Source of the DNA: Aquimarina sp.
GTDB lineage: Bacteria > Bacteroidota > Bacteroidia > Flavobacteriales > Flavobacteriaceae
Direction: 5' to 3'
DNA length: 18,641 nt
NCBI GenBank assembly: GCA_020628975.1
Contig: JAHDEF010000001.1
Coordinates: forward strand, 12,072-30,712
The position numbers were made by a program, and so were the translations under genes. The notes beneath the pieces are model-generated. The model searched no databases, was not told the origin of the DNA, and saw nothing but the letters and a program-made list of their open reading frames with translations. Of the stretch, positions 7,280 through 13,984 are shown one piece after another (position 1 is the first letter of the stretch; the number at the start of each line of letters is the position of its first letter).

Positions 7280-7692
7280 CGATTTTCAAATGATTCATCA
7301 TCCTTTACGTTTTTAAAAGTTTTAGGATTTTGATTGCTTTTGCTATATCTATTATATAAAGAATCGTGAAGTTGAAATCGTACTTCTAAACTATCTTCAA
7401 CACGTTGGTAAATAGCTTTCAGGTCTTTGGGCTCATACCCATAATAGGCTAAGTTTTCAGCAATTGTTAAACTATCAATCCCTATTTTTTTGTTGATATA
7501 ATCTTTAAAGTCAATACCAGAATGTTTTTTAACGCCACTAGCTACTGTTGAGGTGGCTTTCAAAATAGTCAACTCGATCAAGGTATTCACCATTTCATCT
7601 TCTGTTAACAAATGCGACGGAGTAGGTCTTTTATCAATGGATTGACAGCTTAAACATAAAGCCATCAATCCTAAAAAATATTTTCTATACAT
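7276..7692 (-). CDS. DUF4296 domain lipoprotein
   Basis: A 138-residue small exported protein. The first 16 residues form a lipoprotein signal (basic YRK, hydrophobic FLGLMALCL, then S-C at 15-16); the lipobox is imperfect because -3 is Cys. The mature part, with LLTEDEMVNTLIELTILKA (about 28-46) and a helical YGYEPKDLKAIYQRVEDSLE region, fits the Bacteroidota DUF4296 family, whose role is unknown. It is the last gene of the glycosyltransferase-dihydroorotase-DUF4296 operon, starting 6 bases after the dihydroorotase stop. Its stop overlaps that of the convergent SDR gene by 4 bases. The linkage to dihydroorotase is probably positional, as nothing in the protein suggests pyrimidine metabolism. 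Confidence 0.85.
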   Translation of the reverse strand: MYRKYFLGLMALCLSCQSIDKRPTPSHLLTEDEMVNTLIELTILKATSTVASGVKKHSGIDFKDYINKKIGIDSLTIAENLAYYGYEPKDLKAIYQRVEDSLEVRFQLHDSLYNRYSKSNQNPKTFKNVKDDESFENR

Positions 7693-7698
7693 GTTGTG

Positions 7699-9045
7699 TT
7701 ATCTATCGAATGTCAATCGCTTTGCAAAACGCTCATTTTCATTCACCTTTCCGTTTTCATAAGCAATATTTCCGTTCAAAAATGTATGAGAAATTTGAGA
7801 TTTAAACGTGTTTCCTTCAAAAGGCGACCAGTTACATTTGTATAAAATATTGTCTTTTTCTACCGTCCAAGGTTTATTTAAGTCTACCAAAACGGCATCA
7901 GCAAAATATCCCTCTTTTACATACCCGCGTTTTTCTACTTGAAATAAAATGGCAGGATTGTGACAAGCCTTTTCTACAATTTTTTCTAAACTGATTTTTC
8001 CTTGGTGATACATCTCTAGCAATGCTATTAAAGCATGTTGTACCAATGGTCCGCCAGATGGTGCTTTGGTGTATATATTATCTTTCTCATCTAAAGTATG
8101 CGGTGCGTGGTCGGTTGCAATCACATCAATTTTATCGGCAAGTAAACCGGCTAATAGCGCATCTCTATCTTGAGCTGTTTTGACGGCAGGATTCCACTTG
8201 ATGTGGGTTCCTTTAGTGTGATAATCTTCATCGCTAAACCACAAGTGGTGAATACACACTTCTGCAGTAATTTTTTTGTCTTTTAAAGGAATAGAATTGT
8301 CAAACAGCGCCAATTCTTTAGCGGTAGAAAGGTGAAAAACGTGTAAACGAGCCCCCGTTTCTTTGGCTAATTCTATTGCTTTTGATGAAGAAAGGTAGCA
8401 AGCTTCTTCACTTCGAATAATAGGGTGTAGATGAATAGGAATATCTTCTCCAAATTCTTCTAAATGTGCCGCCATATTTTTGCGTATAGTAGCTTCATCT
8501 TCACAATGAACAGAAATAACTAAATCAGTCGATTTAAATATACTGCGCAATGTATCAGGATTGTCAACAAGCATATTACCTGTTGAAGAACCTAAAAATA
8601 GTTTTAAGCCAGCAACTGAATTCTTGTCAACTTTTAAAACTTCTTCCAAATTGTCGTTGGTGCCACCAAACATAAATGAGTAGTTGGCATAACTGGTTTT
8701 TGAGGCAGTAGTAAATTTATCTTCAAGCAATTCAATAGTGGTGGCTTGTGGCACCGTGTTTGGCATTTCTATAAAACTAGTAATACCACCAGCAATAGCA
8801 GCTTTCGATTCTGTTTCTATGTTGGCTTTGTGGGTTAAACCCGGCTCACGAAAATGTACCTGATCGTCAATTAGACCAGGTAATAAGTATTTGCCCGTTC
8901 CATCGATTAAAGTAACGTTTTCTTCTAGTTGTGAAACATTAATATTAGGAGCTATAGTTTTAAATATACCATTTTCAATAAGTACATCCGTAAATTCAAT
9001 AGTTCCCTCGTTAATGAGTTGCGTGTTCTGTATTAAGATCTGCAT
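7699..9045 (-). CDS. pyrC: Dihydroorotase
   Basis: A 448-residue amidohydrolase that closes carbamoyl-aspartate to dihydroorotate in pyrimidine synthesis. It shows the family landmarks in order: GLIDDQVHFREPG (58-70), MPNT (94-97), GLKLFLGSSTGN (146-157) with K148 in the position of the carboxylated lysine, SVHCED (179-183), HVFH (235-238), and VIATDHAPHT (308-317) with D312 as the metal-site Asp. The first metal-binding HxH is QxH here (Q62, H64), a variant I recall in other Bacteroidota dihydroorotases such as that of Porphyromonas gingivalis. An allantoinase or hydantoinase is the main alternative but fits less well with FREPGLTHK. The ATG lies 35 bases inside the upstream glycosyltransferase gene, so translation is probably coupled. 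Start choice MQILIQNTQLINEG is typical. Confidence 0.93.
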   Translation of the reverse strand: MQILIQNTQLINEGTIEFTDVLIENGIFKTIAPNINVSQLEENVTLIDGTGKYLLPGLIDDQVHFREPGLTHKANIETESKAAIAGGITSFIEMPNTVPQATTIELLEDKFTTASKTSYANYSFMFGGTNDNLEEVLKVDKNSVAGLKLFLGSSTGNMLVDNPDTLRSIFKSTDLVISVHCEDEATIRKNMAAHLEEFGEDIPIHLHPIIRSEEACYLSSSKAIELAKETGARLHVFHLSTAKELALFDNSIPLKDKKITAEVCIHHLWFSDEDYHTKGTHIKWNPAVKTAQDRDALLAGLLADKIDVIATDHAPHTLDEKDNIYTKAPSGGPLVQHALIALLEMYHQGKISLEKIVEKACHNPAILFQVEKRGYVKEGYFADAVLVDLNKPWTVEKDNILYKCNWSPFEGNTFKSQISHTFLNGNIAYENGKVNENERFAKRLTFDR

Positions 9046-9769
9046 TTGGTTTGCTAAAAAGTGTTTTTATTTTCATTAAAATTACCCCAAAAATAGCTTC
9101 TGAGATAATTCCTTTTGTCATTTTTGAATCACCTCGAGTTCGATCTGTAAAAATTACAGGAACTTCTAAAAATTTTGCGCCCTTAAGGTATGCTTTGTAT
9201 TTCATTTCAATTTGAAAAGCATAGCCTACAAATCGAATTTCAGAAAAGTCAAAAGAAAGCAATAAGCGTTTAGAATAGCCCACAAATCCGGCGGTAGTGT
9301 CATGAATAGGCATTCCAGTAATTAAGCGAACATATTTTGAAGCTCCATAGGAAAGCAACACCCGACTCATCGGCCAGTTTACCACATTGACTCCTTTAAC
9401 ATAACGAGATCCAATAACTAAATCTAGATTATTTTCAATCATTTCTCCCAATAATAAACTAAGGTCGTTTGGGTTGTGTGAAAAATCTGCATCCATTTCA
9501 AAAATGTAAGCATAGTTTCTTTTTAATGCCCATTTGAATCCATGAATATACGCAGTTCCCAAACCTGATTTTTCGCTTCTATTTTCTAAAAATAATCGAT
9601 TAGGATAGCGTTCTTGTAAAGTTTTAACATGAGCTGAGGTGCCATCAGGAGAATTATCGTCGACCACTAAAACGTCAAATTTATCCGTTATATTAAATAT
9701 AGCGGTAATGATAAGCTTTATATTTTCTACCTCATTATAGGTCGGTATGATGACTAAAGCGGGACTCAT
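9011..9769 (-). CDS. Polyprenol-phosphate mannosyltransferase-like GT2 (Dpm1-type)
   Basis: A 252-residue family 2 glycosyltransferase. The GT-A signatures are IIPTYNE (7-13), VVDDNSPDGT (35-44) and the metal-binding DAD (93-95), followed by GSRYVKG (120-126) and the DTTAGFVGYS segment (157-166) characteristic of dolichyl/polyprenyl-phosphate mannose synthases. There is no C-terminal transmembrane region, so it resembles the soluble catalytic-only Dpm1 type acting at the inner face of the membrane. It would transfer a hexose from a nucleotide sugar to a polyprenyl phosphate, perhaps feeding surface glycan or protein glycosylation; the sugar cannot be read from sequence. It is first in its operon, behind a well-formed promoter, and its 3' end overlaps pyrC by 35 bases. 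Confidence 0.9.
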   Translation of the reverse strand: MSPALVIIPTYNEVENIKLIITAIFNITDKFDVLVVDDNSPDGTSAHVKTLQERYPNRLFLENRSEKSGLGTAYIHGFKWALKRNYAYIFEMDADFSHNPNDLSLLLGEMIENNLDLVIGSRYVKGVNVVNWPMSRVLLSYGASKYVRLITGMPIHDTTAGFVGYSKRLLLSFDFSEIRFVGYAFQIEMKYKAYLKGAKFLEVPVIFTDRTRGDSKMTKGIISEAIFGVILMKIKTLFSKPNADLNTEHATH

Positions 9770-9786
9770 TAATAAATTTTTAAAGG

Positions 9787-9815
9787 CAAATATACTATAA
9801 ACTAACCTCAGCCAA
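9787..9815 (-). promoter_or_regulatory. Promoter of the GT2-pyrC-DUF4296 operon
   Basis: On the minus strand: TTG (9815-9813), an 18-base spacer, then TATATTTG (9794-9787), a perfect TAnnTTTG. The predicted start near 9780 gives a leader of about 11 bases. Confidence 0.7.
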
Positions 9816-9816
9816 T

Positions 9817-9824
9817 TACATTTG
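9817..9824 (+). promoter_or_regulatory. -7 promoter element of the DUF4271-HemD-like pair
   Basis: TACATTTG is a perfect TAnnTTTG match. It begins one base beyond the -33 element of the divergent minus-strand promoter. No TTG lies at the expected upstream distance. The predicted leader is about 48 bases. Confidence 0.45.
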
Positions 9825-9878
9825 TGACATCAATACACCAAAGTGTTGACTTAAAAACTTTTAAAATTTCTTGCAATA

Positions 9879-10538
9879 GTGAATGTAATATTCAAACATA
9901 TAAGCACACCTGATTGGATTTTCTTTTGGTGCCTTGTGGCGATAATAATCATCGCCATTGCCAAAAACACTAATAAAAAAGTATTTGGAAGCTTTACACG
10001 ATTGGCATTCACAAATAAATACCTACAACTATACAGTAATCACATAAAATCGAGGGGGGTTCATTTTTGGATGTGTCTTTTTTTTGTAACGGTAATTCCC
10101 TTGTATTTCTACTATGTTCAATTTTCTAGAGGAGTGTATGAATACTTAGTGTTAAAGCAGTACGGTATTTTCCTATTTTATATTGTCGTTTTTATACTGT
10201 TAAAACGAGGAGTAGAGTTTTTTATAGCAGCATCCTTTTTAAAAAACCAAGGCATTCGAAGTTTTAGCTACGCTAAACAGAGTTATTTAAATTATTTGAG
10301 TTTCCTATTTTTCTTACCATTTATCTTAATTGTTTATGGCTCTTTCAATAATTTGTCGATAATTTACTCGCTCATTGCGTTATTTTTAGTTTTATGGCTA
10401 TTGTCTTATATACTAGCGTTTTCTGTTTTCCGAAAACAATTTAGTTACGGCTCGTTTTATTTTATTTTGTATCTTTGCGCCCTAGAATTAGCCCCTACTT
10501 GTTTAACGTATTTAATGATTTTGAATGGCATCGAGTGA
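9879..10538 (+). CDS. DUF4271 integral membrane protein
   Basis: A 219-residue hydrophobic protein with about six predicted membrane helices (roughly 12-29, 62-80, 96-116, 136-155, 159-183, 190-214) and a basic cytosolic loop around 105-135 (LLKRGVEFF...NQGIRSFSYAKQSYLNYL). This pattern fits DUF4271, a Bacteroidota-restricted family of unknown function. Its last 14 bases overlap the start assigned to the HemD-like gene, so the two are almost certainly co-translated. The overlap and the conserved pairing, which I recall from other Flavobacteriaceae but cannot check here, suggest a joint role, possibly recruiting the HemD-like protein to the membrane; that is inference. A TAnnTTTG box lies about 55 bases upstream. 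Confidence 0.85.
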   Translation: MNVIFKHISTPDWIFFWCLVAIIIIAIAKNTNKKVFGSFTRLAFTNKYLQLYSNHIKSRGVHFWMCLFFVTVIPLYFYYVQFSRGVYEYLVLKQYGIFLFYIVVFILLKRGVEFFIAASFLKNQGIRSFSYAKQSYLNYLSFLFFLPFILIVYGSFNNLSIIYSLIALFLVLWLLSYILAFSVFRKQFSYGSFYFILYLCALELAPTCLTYLMILNGIE

Positions 10539-11304
10539 CAGTACAACAATTGCGCCTATGAAAGTGAAAACGATTTTGGTATCACAACCAGAACCTAAAG
10601 TAGAAAATTCTCCCTACTTTGATTTAGAAGAAAGGCAAAAAGTAAAAATAGATTTTGTACCTTTTATTCACGTGGAAGGCGTAAACTCGAAAGAAGTTCG
10701 AGGGCAAAAAGTAGATTTATCTGAATATTCTGCTATTATACTAACTAGTAGAAATGCGGTTGATCATTATTTTAGAATTGCTGAAGAAATGCGTTTTAAA
10801 GTGCCTGATAGCATGAAATACTTTTGTCAAAGTGAAGCTGTAGCTTTGTATTTGCAGAAGTATGTTGTGTATAGAAAACGTAAAATTTATGTAGGGAAGC
10901 GTACTTTTGGGGAGCTTTCGCCATTGATTAAGAAATATAAGAACGAAAAATTCTTATTACCATCATCTGATAAATTAAAACCCGAAGTTCCTAATACTTT
11001 AGATGATTTAGGGGTGAAGTGGAAACAAGGAACCTTTTACAGAACAGTAACTAGCGATTTGTCGGACTTAAGAGATGTTTTTTACGACATATTAGTGTTT
11101 TTTAGTCCTTCGGGAATTGATTCTTTATTTAAGAATTTCCCAGATTTTAAGCAGAATAATACTAGAATCGCTGTTTTTGGTAATTCTACTGTAAAAGCCG
11201 CAGAAGCGCAAGGATTGGTGTGTAATATTTTAGCGCCAACTCCTGAAACACCTTCAATGACAATGGCTTTGAGAAATTATATAAAAGAAGCGAATAAAAA
11301 ATAA
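10525..11304 (+). CDS. Uroporphyrinogen-III synthase-like protein (second HemD homologue)
   Basis: A 259-residue two-lobed protein of the HemD fold, which closes hydroxymethylbilane into uroporphyrinogen III in the classical enzyme. Landmarks are LTSRNAVDHYF (73-83) in one lobe, YRT (172-174), VFFSPSGIDSLF (191-202) and VFGNSTVKAA (217-226) in the other, and APTPETPSM near the end. A separate 215-residue HemD lies inside the heme cluster, so one of the two may do something other than tetrapyrrole closure. The ATG at 10525 overlaps the DUF4271 gene by 14 bases; a second in-frame ATG at 10558 (MKVKTILVSQPEPK) is an equally good or better start, giving 248 residues and matching the N-terminus I associate with flavobacterial homologues. 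A bidirectional terminator follows. Confidence 0.85.
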   Translation: MASSDSTTIAPMKVKTILVSQPEPKVENSPYFDLEERQKVKIDFVPFIHVEGVNSKEVRGQKVDLSEYSAIILTSRNAVDHYFRIAEEMRFKVPDSMKYFCQSEAVALYLQKYVVYRKRKIYVGKRTFGELSPLIKKYKNEKFLLPSSDKLKPEVPNTLDDLGVKWKQGTFYRTVTSDLSDLRDVFYDILVFFSPSGIDSLFKNFPDFKQNNTRIAVFGNSTVKAAEAQGLVCNILAPTPETPSMTMALRNYIKEANKK

Positions 11305-11334
11305 TTGTTCGATCTTTACCGCAATAAAACGAAA

Positions 11335-11379
11335 TAAAAAAGGAGTTGTCTTTGTAATTAAAGAGCAGCTCCTTTTTTT
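11335..11379. terminator. Bidirectional intrinsic terminator between convergent genes
   Basis: A long stem with GGAGTTG-TCTTT on the left and AAAGA-G-CAGCTCC on the right (one wobble, one bulge) is flanked by six A's on the left and seven T's on the right. It therefore gives a U-tract on both strands. It serves the HemD-like gene (plus) and DUF423 (minus). Confidence 0.85.
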
Positions 11380-11392
11380 ATGAGCATCACCA

Positions 11393-11428
11393 AATTAATT
11401 CCCCGAAGCTTTTCCGAGGTAGTTAATT
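11393..11428. repeat. Imperfect hairpin downstream of the DUF423 gene
   Basis: AATTAA (11393-11398) pairs with TTAATT (11423-11428), and CCCCG (11401-11405) pairs with CGAGG (11415-11419, one wobble). There is no T-run beside it, so it is not an obvious terminator. Confidence 0.45.
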
Positions 11429-11445
11429 CGTGACTTTAATACGTA

Positions 11446-11841
11446 TTAGTTACTAGGTAAGTATTTTATTACTTTAATAATGAAAACAATCCAAGCGGCA
11501 ATTAGTAAAGCTCCCCCAAGAGGTGTAACAAAAGCAATTGCATTAAGTTTTGTTTTTAGAAAATGTTCATCTAAACATAAAATGTATATGCTTCCAGAAA
11601 ATAGAATAATACCAAGTAATACCAAAATATAAAGTATCGATTTTGAACCTTCTGTTAAACCAGGAATTAAAGCAATAAACATTAAAAAGAAAGCGTGATA
11701 AAACTGATACCGAACACCAGTTTGAAAGGATTCTAATTCATTTGTTGATAAAATTGGCTTTAAACCGTGAGCAGCAAATGCCCCTAAAACAACACTCAAT
11801 GCCCCTAAAATACCTGCGGTAACGAGTAATTTTTTCTCCAT
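11446..11841 (-). CDS. DUF423 family small membrane protein
   Basis: A 131-residue membrane protein with four predicted helices (about 5-25, 46-62, 67-90, 100-125). The N-terminal GILGALSVVLGAFAAHGLKP (about 11-30) and the FQTGVRYQFYHAFFLMFIAL segment (about 39-58) identify the DUF423 family (YgdD-like in enterobacteria), whose function is not known. Length is normal for the family. It is transcribed alone on the minus strand and ends 67 bases from a shared bidirectional terminator. Its ATG is only 14 bases from the ATG of the divergent saccharopine-dehydrogenase-family gene, so at least one of the two promoters must lie inside the other's coding sequence. Confidence 0.9.
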   Translation of the reverse strand: MEKKLLVTAGILGALSVVLGAFAAHGLKPILSTNELESFQTGVRYQFYHAFFLMFIALIPGLTEGSKSILYILVLLGIILFSGSIYILCLDEHFLKTKLNAIAFVTPLGGALLIAAWIVFIIKVIKYLPSN

Positions 11842-11855
11842 ATCAAATTACATTT

Positions 11856-13211
11856 ATGAATAAAGCTAAGGTACTTATTTTCGGAGCAGGAAGGTCAAGT
11901 GTTTACCTTATAAAATCACTACAGCAATTCTTGAAAATTCATCGAGGTGCATTGAACATTGTTGCCGATAATTTTAATGCTTTACCTTCCGAATTAAAAG
12001 ATGACGATTTTACTAACTTAATTTCTAAAGAAATTAATACGAAACTTATTGCCGAACTAGTGGTCGATAGTGATTTAGTTATTTCTATGCTGCCTGCTAA
12101 GTTGCACATAGCAGTTGCGAAAGCTTGCCTCGCTTTTAAGAAACCTTTTTTGACAGCTTCATATATAAGCACCGAGCTAAAACAACTACAGGATGAAGTT
12201 TCTGAGAAACAGCTACTTTTTTTGAATGAAATGGGTTTAGATCCAGGATTAGATCACATGAGTGCTATGGCTTTAATTGATCGCATTAAAAAGAATAAAG
12301 GCAGCATCAAAAGCTATGCAAGTTATACGGGGGGGTTAATCGAAAAATCAATAGATGAGAATTCTTGGAATTATAAATTTACTTGGAATCCCAAAAACGT
12401 AGTCATTGCAGGTTTTGATGGGGCTCAGTTTTTAGAGAATAATAAAATGGTTGATGTTCCTTACGAAGATGTATTTAAAACCCCCAAAATTATTACTATA
12501 GGTGGTATGTCCTATGACGCATATCCTAATAGAAATAGCTTAGGGTACCAACAAAAGTATGGGTTAACAAACGCTACTTCAATTTACCGAGGTACGCTAA
12601 GGCATTCGCAGTATTGTAAAGCTTGGCAGGTTTTTGTGGAATTAGGTATGACAGCGGACACACAACAACTCCGCTTTAAAAAGGAAAGTAGTAAAAGGGA
12701 TTTTCTCAGTTATTTTTTAGGAGAAAGTTTACCTGATGTAGAAAACGCTTTTTGTAAAAGAGTAGGTATTGATCGCTCTCATTTTATCTTTAAAAAGTTT
12801 AAAGGAATTGGATTATTTGATGCGAATAAAATTGATTTTTTAAAACAAGGAACTCCAGCAGAAATTTTACTAAGCATCTTGTCTGAAGCTTGGAAAATGA
12901 TGCCATCAGATAGGGATTTGGTAGTCATGAAGCATGAAATAATTTTTGAAAAAGAAGGAAAACAATTTTTAGCCACCAGTGAATTAGAAATCCTCGGAGA
13001 GGATAGTTATTATACTGCTATGGCTAAAACGGTTGGATTGCCATTATTTGAAGCTTCCAAATTGATATTGAATAAAGAAATAAAAAAAGTTGGAGTTTTA
13101 ACCCCAACTTTTGAATCGATATATAAACCGGTACTTTCATGTTTAGAAAGACAAGGCATACTATTTAAAGAAAAAATCGTTCCATTATCTTCTGTTACCC
13201 ATATAGCGTAA
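11856..13211 (+). CDS. Saccharopine dehydrogenase family oxidoreductase
   Basis: A 451-residue protein with an N-terminal Rossmann domain (VLIFGAGRSS, 6-15), the mid-domain motif NEMGLDPGLDHMSAM (about 123-137) and a C-terminal saccharopine-dehydrogenase catalytic domain ending in VGLPLFEASKLIL and GVLTPT. Members interconvert saccharopine with lysine or aminoadipate-semialdehyde plus glutamate, or are lysine-6-dehydrogenases, using NAD(P); which reaction applies here cannot be decided from sequence. The protein is cytosolic by appearance. The phrase GAGRSSVYLI replaces the more usual GxGxxG, with Ser at the third glycine position, which seems normal for this bacterial branch. Its last 27 bases overlap the 3' end of the convergent YugP gene, and its start sits 14 bases from the divergent DUF423 start. 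Confidence 0.88.
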   Translation: MNKAKVLIFGAGRSSVYLIKSLQQFLKIHRGALNIVADNFNALPSELKDDDFTNLISKEINTKLIAELVVDSDLVISMLPAKLHIAVAKACLAFKKPFLTASYISTELKQLQDEVSEKQLLFLNEMGLDPGLDHMSAMALIDRIKKNKGSIKSYASYTGGLIEKSIDENSWNYKFTWNPKNVVIAGFDGAQFLENNKMVDVPYEDVFKTPKIITIGGMSYDAYPNRNSLGYQQKYGLTNATSIYRGTLRHSQYCKAWQVFVELGMTADTQQLRFKKESSKRDFLSYFLGESLPDVENAFCKRVGIDRSHFIFKKFKGIGLFDANKIDFLKQGTPAEILLSILSEAWKMMPSDRDLVVMKHEIIFEKEGKQFLATSELEILGEDSYYTAMAKTVGLPLFEASKLILNKEIKKVGVLTPTFESIYKPVLSCLERQGILFKEKIVPLSSVTHIA

Positions 13212-13892
13212 TACGAAATACATCAGTGTCGCTAATGATCCCAATGCAGAAACAAGATACGTTCTAGCAGCCCATTTTAAGGCGTCTTTAGCTCCGTCGT
13301 GTTCTTCTCTGGTTAACATTCCTTGCGAGCTTTCTAGCCAAGTTAAAGCGCGATTACTAGCATCATATTCTACAGGAAGTGTAATTATGGTAAAGGCGGT
13401 AGTTACAGCAAATAGAATAATTCCCAATAAAAAAATATTATTTCCTAGCGCATTTCCACCAGCCGACATGGCTAAGCCAACCATTAAAACAATGTTTGAA
13501 AATTTACTAGAGATACTCACCATAGGTACAATTTTTGACCTTAAAGTCAACCATTGATAAGCTTCTGCATGCTGAACGGCGTGCCCAACTTCATGCGCTG
13601 ATACAGCAGCAGCAGCAGCATTTCGTTGAGAGTATACCCCTTCACTTAAATTTACCGTTTTATTTTGTGGATTATAATGATCGGTTAACATACCAGGAGT
13701 AGAAATAACTTTCACATCACGAATGCCATGATCGCTTAACATTTTTTCAGCAATTTCAGCTCCGCTCATGCCATTTCTAAGCGAAAGTTTTGAATATTTT
13801 TTGAATTTACTTTTCAGTTTATTGCTCACTAATGAGCTTACTAAGAAGATAATACCAGCAATAATGTAGTATCCCATTCCTCCTCCTACCAT
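13185..13892 (-). CDS. YugP-type membrane zinc metallopeptidase
   Basis: A 235-residue integral membrane protease of the YugP/neutral zinc metallopeptidase 2 family. The zinc site is HEVGH (100-104) with E175 in PVEYDAS as probable third ligand. Hydrophobic segments lie at about 7-22, 131-147, 151-172 and 211-228, placing the active site near the membrane surface. The Ala run before HEVGH is encoded by five consecutive GCT codons (near 13606-13620). The assigned start is MVGGGMGYYII; the internal ATG five codons later (13877, MGYYII) is the start I would expect from the family and is preceded by GGAGGAGGA, a purine-rich stretch that could act as a ribosome site. It lies 67 bases after hemF on the same strand and may be read through from it. 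Confidence 0.9.
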   Translation of the reverse strand: MVGGGMGYYIIAGIIFLVSSLVSNKLKSKFKKYSKLSLRNGMSGAEIAEKMLSDHGIRDVKVISTPGMLTDHYNPQNKTVNLSEGVYSQRNAAAAAVSAHEVGHAVQHAEAYQWLTLRSKIVPMVSISSKFSNIVLMVGLAMSAGGNALGNNIFLLGIILFAVTTAFTIITLPVEYDASNRALTWLESSQGMLTREEHDGAKDALKWAARTYLVSALGSLATLMYFVLRYMGNRR

Positions 13893-13942
13893 AATTAATG
13901 TTTTTAGTGTTGAATTCTAAATTACAAAAAACAGAGGAGACC

Positions 13943-13984
13943 TTAATAGGATTTTTTGGTTAAACCCAATTAATAGGATTTTTT
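13943..13984. repeat. 15-base direct repeat (27-base period) at the hemF stop codon
   Basis: TTAATAGGATTTTTT occurs at 13943-13957 and again at 13970-13984. The second copy encodes the hemF C-terminus (KNPIN); the first lies just after the stop. The arrangement looks like a 27-base tandem duplication, with the distal copy decaying. Confidence 0.8.

Noticed and set aside
7699..9045. Dihydroorotase as an inactive homologue because of the QxH change
   Set aside because: All other catalytic landmarks are intact, and the same variant is familiar from Bacteroidota enzymes, so inactivity is not supported.
13606..13620. GCT-codon run (CAG repeats on the plus strand) in the YugP gene as a phase-variation tract
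   Set aside because: It is a trinucleotide repeat of only five units within a conserved Ala-rich helix before HEVGH, so length change would not shift frame.
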